A DNA stretch of 7,141 bases. It comes from Bacteroidota bacterium (GTDB lineage Bacteria; Bacteroidota; Bacteroidia; B-17B0; Aurantibacillaceae). This document shows positions 6,655-7,141 of the stretch, in pieces (the first letter of the stretch is position 1; each line of letters begins with the position of its first letter). Made by a program: the position numbers and the translations under genes. The stretch is taken from contig CANJJP010000077.1 in the NCBI GenBank assembly GCA_947474485.1, positions 1 through 7,141 of the forward strand, in the 5' to 3' direction. A model generated the notes under the pieces. It saw nothing but the letters and a program-made list of their open reading frames with translations. It had not been told where the DNA came from and made no database searches.

Positions 6655-6730
6655 AATTATTTCTTGTTTCTGGTTTAAAGTTCGTTATTAAAATTTAGAA
6701 TTAACTAGGAACTTCAAACCAGAAATAATT
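6655..6730. repeat. Inverted repeat made of 7-base units between carB and the methyltransferase gene
   Basis: The right arm (6709-6730) is the reverse complement of the left arm (6655-6683) apart from one base and a 7-base insertion in the left arm. The core 6667-6683/6709-6725 pairs at 16 of 17 positions; in minus-strand RNA the exception (6677/6715) becomes a G-U pair. The arms are periodic at 7 bases. The left arm reads TTTCTTG, TTTCTGG, TTTAAAG, TTCGTTA from 6660. The right arm, read on the minus strand from 6725, gives TTTCTGG, TTTGAAG, TTCCTAG. The length difference is exactly one unit. The element begins inside the carB stop codon. It has no T-run after the stem on the minus strand, so a simple intrinsic terminator is doubtful; mRNA processing, stabilisation or a dispersed repeat are alternatives. 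Confidence 0.85.
6690..6718 (-). promoter_or_regulatory. Possible promoter for the TylF-like methyltransferase
   Basis: On the minus strand a TTTG (6718-6715) is followed after 17 bases by TAAATTTT (6697-6690), one base off the Bacteroidota -7 consensus TAnnTTTG. The spacing is at the short end of the accepted range. Transcription would begin about 30 bases before the ATG. The -33 half lies in one arm of the inverted repeat and the -7 half in its loop, so the hairpin could affect it. In DNA this AT-rich such a match can arise by chance. Confidence 0.22.
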
Positions 6731-7141
6731 ACTTACTTAAATATAAATTACGTTCACTATAAATCTGTTGGAAATACTCATCTTGCAAGCTATCAATAAA
6801 ATAAATTGCCTCGCCAGTTGATTTCATTTCAGGACCTAATTCCTTTTGTATCTCAGGGAATTTCTCATAACTGAAAACTGGGATTTTAATTGCATATCCT
6901 TTTTTCTTAGGAGCAAAATTAAAATCCTTCACCTTTTTCTCACGTAACATAACTTTTGTTGCGTAGTTTACATACGGCTCATCATAAGCCTTTGCAATAA
7001 AAGGAACTGTTCTACTTGCACGTGGATTTGCTTCGATGATATAAACAACTTCATCCTTAACGGCAAACTGAATATTTATTAATCCAACTGTTTTTAAAGC
7101 CACAGCAATTTTTCTCGTGTGAGCTTCTATTTGTTGCATTA
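6729..7141 (-). CDS. carB: Carbamoyl-phosphate synthase large subunit, C-terminal part (cut by window edge)
   Basis: CarB makes carbamoyl phosphate from bicarbonate, ammonia (from glutamine through CarA) and two ATP, for arginine and pyrimidine synthesis in the cytosol. The last 137 codons are visible; the reading frame continues past the right edge, so the ATG at 7139 is internal. The segment covers the end of the second ATP-grasp domain: VGLINIQFAV, then IIEANPRASRTVPF, whose Glu, Asn and Arg match the metal and ATP ligands of the E. coli synthetase half. It is followed by LGPEMKSTGEA. The protein stops 26 residues after that motif (ending NLYLSK), so the C-terminal MGS-like allosteric domain of E. 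coli CarB (UMP and ornithine binding) is absent. I recall the same short ending in other Bacteroidota CarBs, so this is probably a clade form and not a truncation. Confidence 0.96.
   Translation of the reverse strand, partial: MQQIEAHTRKIAVALKTVGLINIQFAVKDEVVYIIEANPRASRTVPFIAKAYDEPYVNYATKVMLREKKVKDFNFAPKKKGYAIKIPVFSYEKFPEIQKELGPEMKSTGEAIYFIDSLQDEYFQQIYSERNLYLSK

Overview
The window looks like chromosomal DNA from a low-GC member of the Bacteroidota. The evidence is a type IX secretion system (T9SS) cargo protein with a type B C-terminal sorting domain, directly followed by a PorP/SprF-family outer-membrane protein; an AT-rich sequence with few obvious Shine-Dalgarno sites; and a CarB that ends without the usual regulatory domain, as I recall for this phylum. 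Genus cannot be read from the sequence.

Layout. The left edge (1-566, minus strand) is the N-terminal part of adenylosuccinate lyase, purB. A 124-base divergent intergenic region follows. Four plus-strand genes then run from 691 to 5943 with almost no spacing and probably form one transcription unit: a 625-residue secreted protein of repeated Ig/PKD-like domains with a T9SS type B sorting domain; a PorP/SprF barrel protein with a C-terminal SPOR-like domain; an RsmF-type rRNA m5C methyltransferase; and an AcpH-like acyl carrier protein phosphodiesterase. The last gene overlaps tail-to-tail by 14 bases with a minus-strand TylF-like SAM-dependent methyltransferase (5930-6652). Upstream of that gene, on the same strand, is the 3' end of carB (6729-7141). 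The 76-base carB-methyltransferase gap is almost filled by an inverted repeat built from 7-base units.

How the genes fit together. The first two plus-strand genes form a plausible functional pair: an exported surface or adhesin-like protein and its dedicated outer-membrane PorP/SprF partner, translationally coupled through an ATGA overlap. The SPOR-like tail suggests the barrel is tied to peptidoglycan. The two following genes are housekeeping functions (ribosome modification, ACP recycling) that share the unit by position rather than obvious function. purB and carB at the two edges are nucleotide-biosynthesis genes.

The points most worth a second look are the barrel-SPOR fusion with its coupled cargo, the heptamer-periodic inverted repeat at 6655-6730, and an unusual substitution in a conserved PurB motif. 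I do not see a mobile element, CRISPR array, tRNA or rRNA gene.
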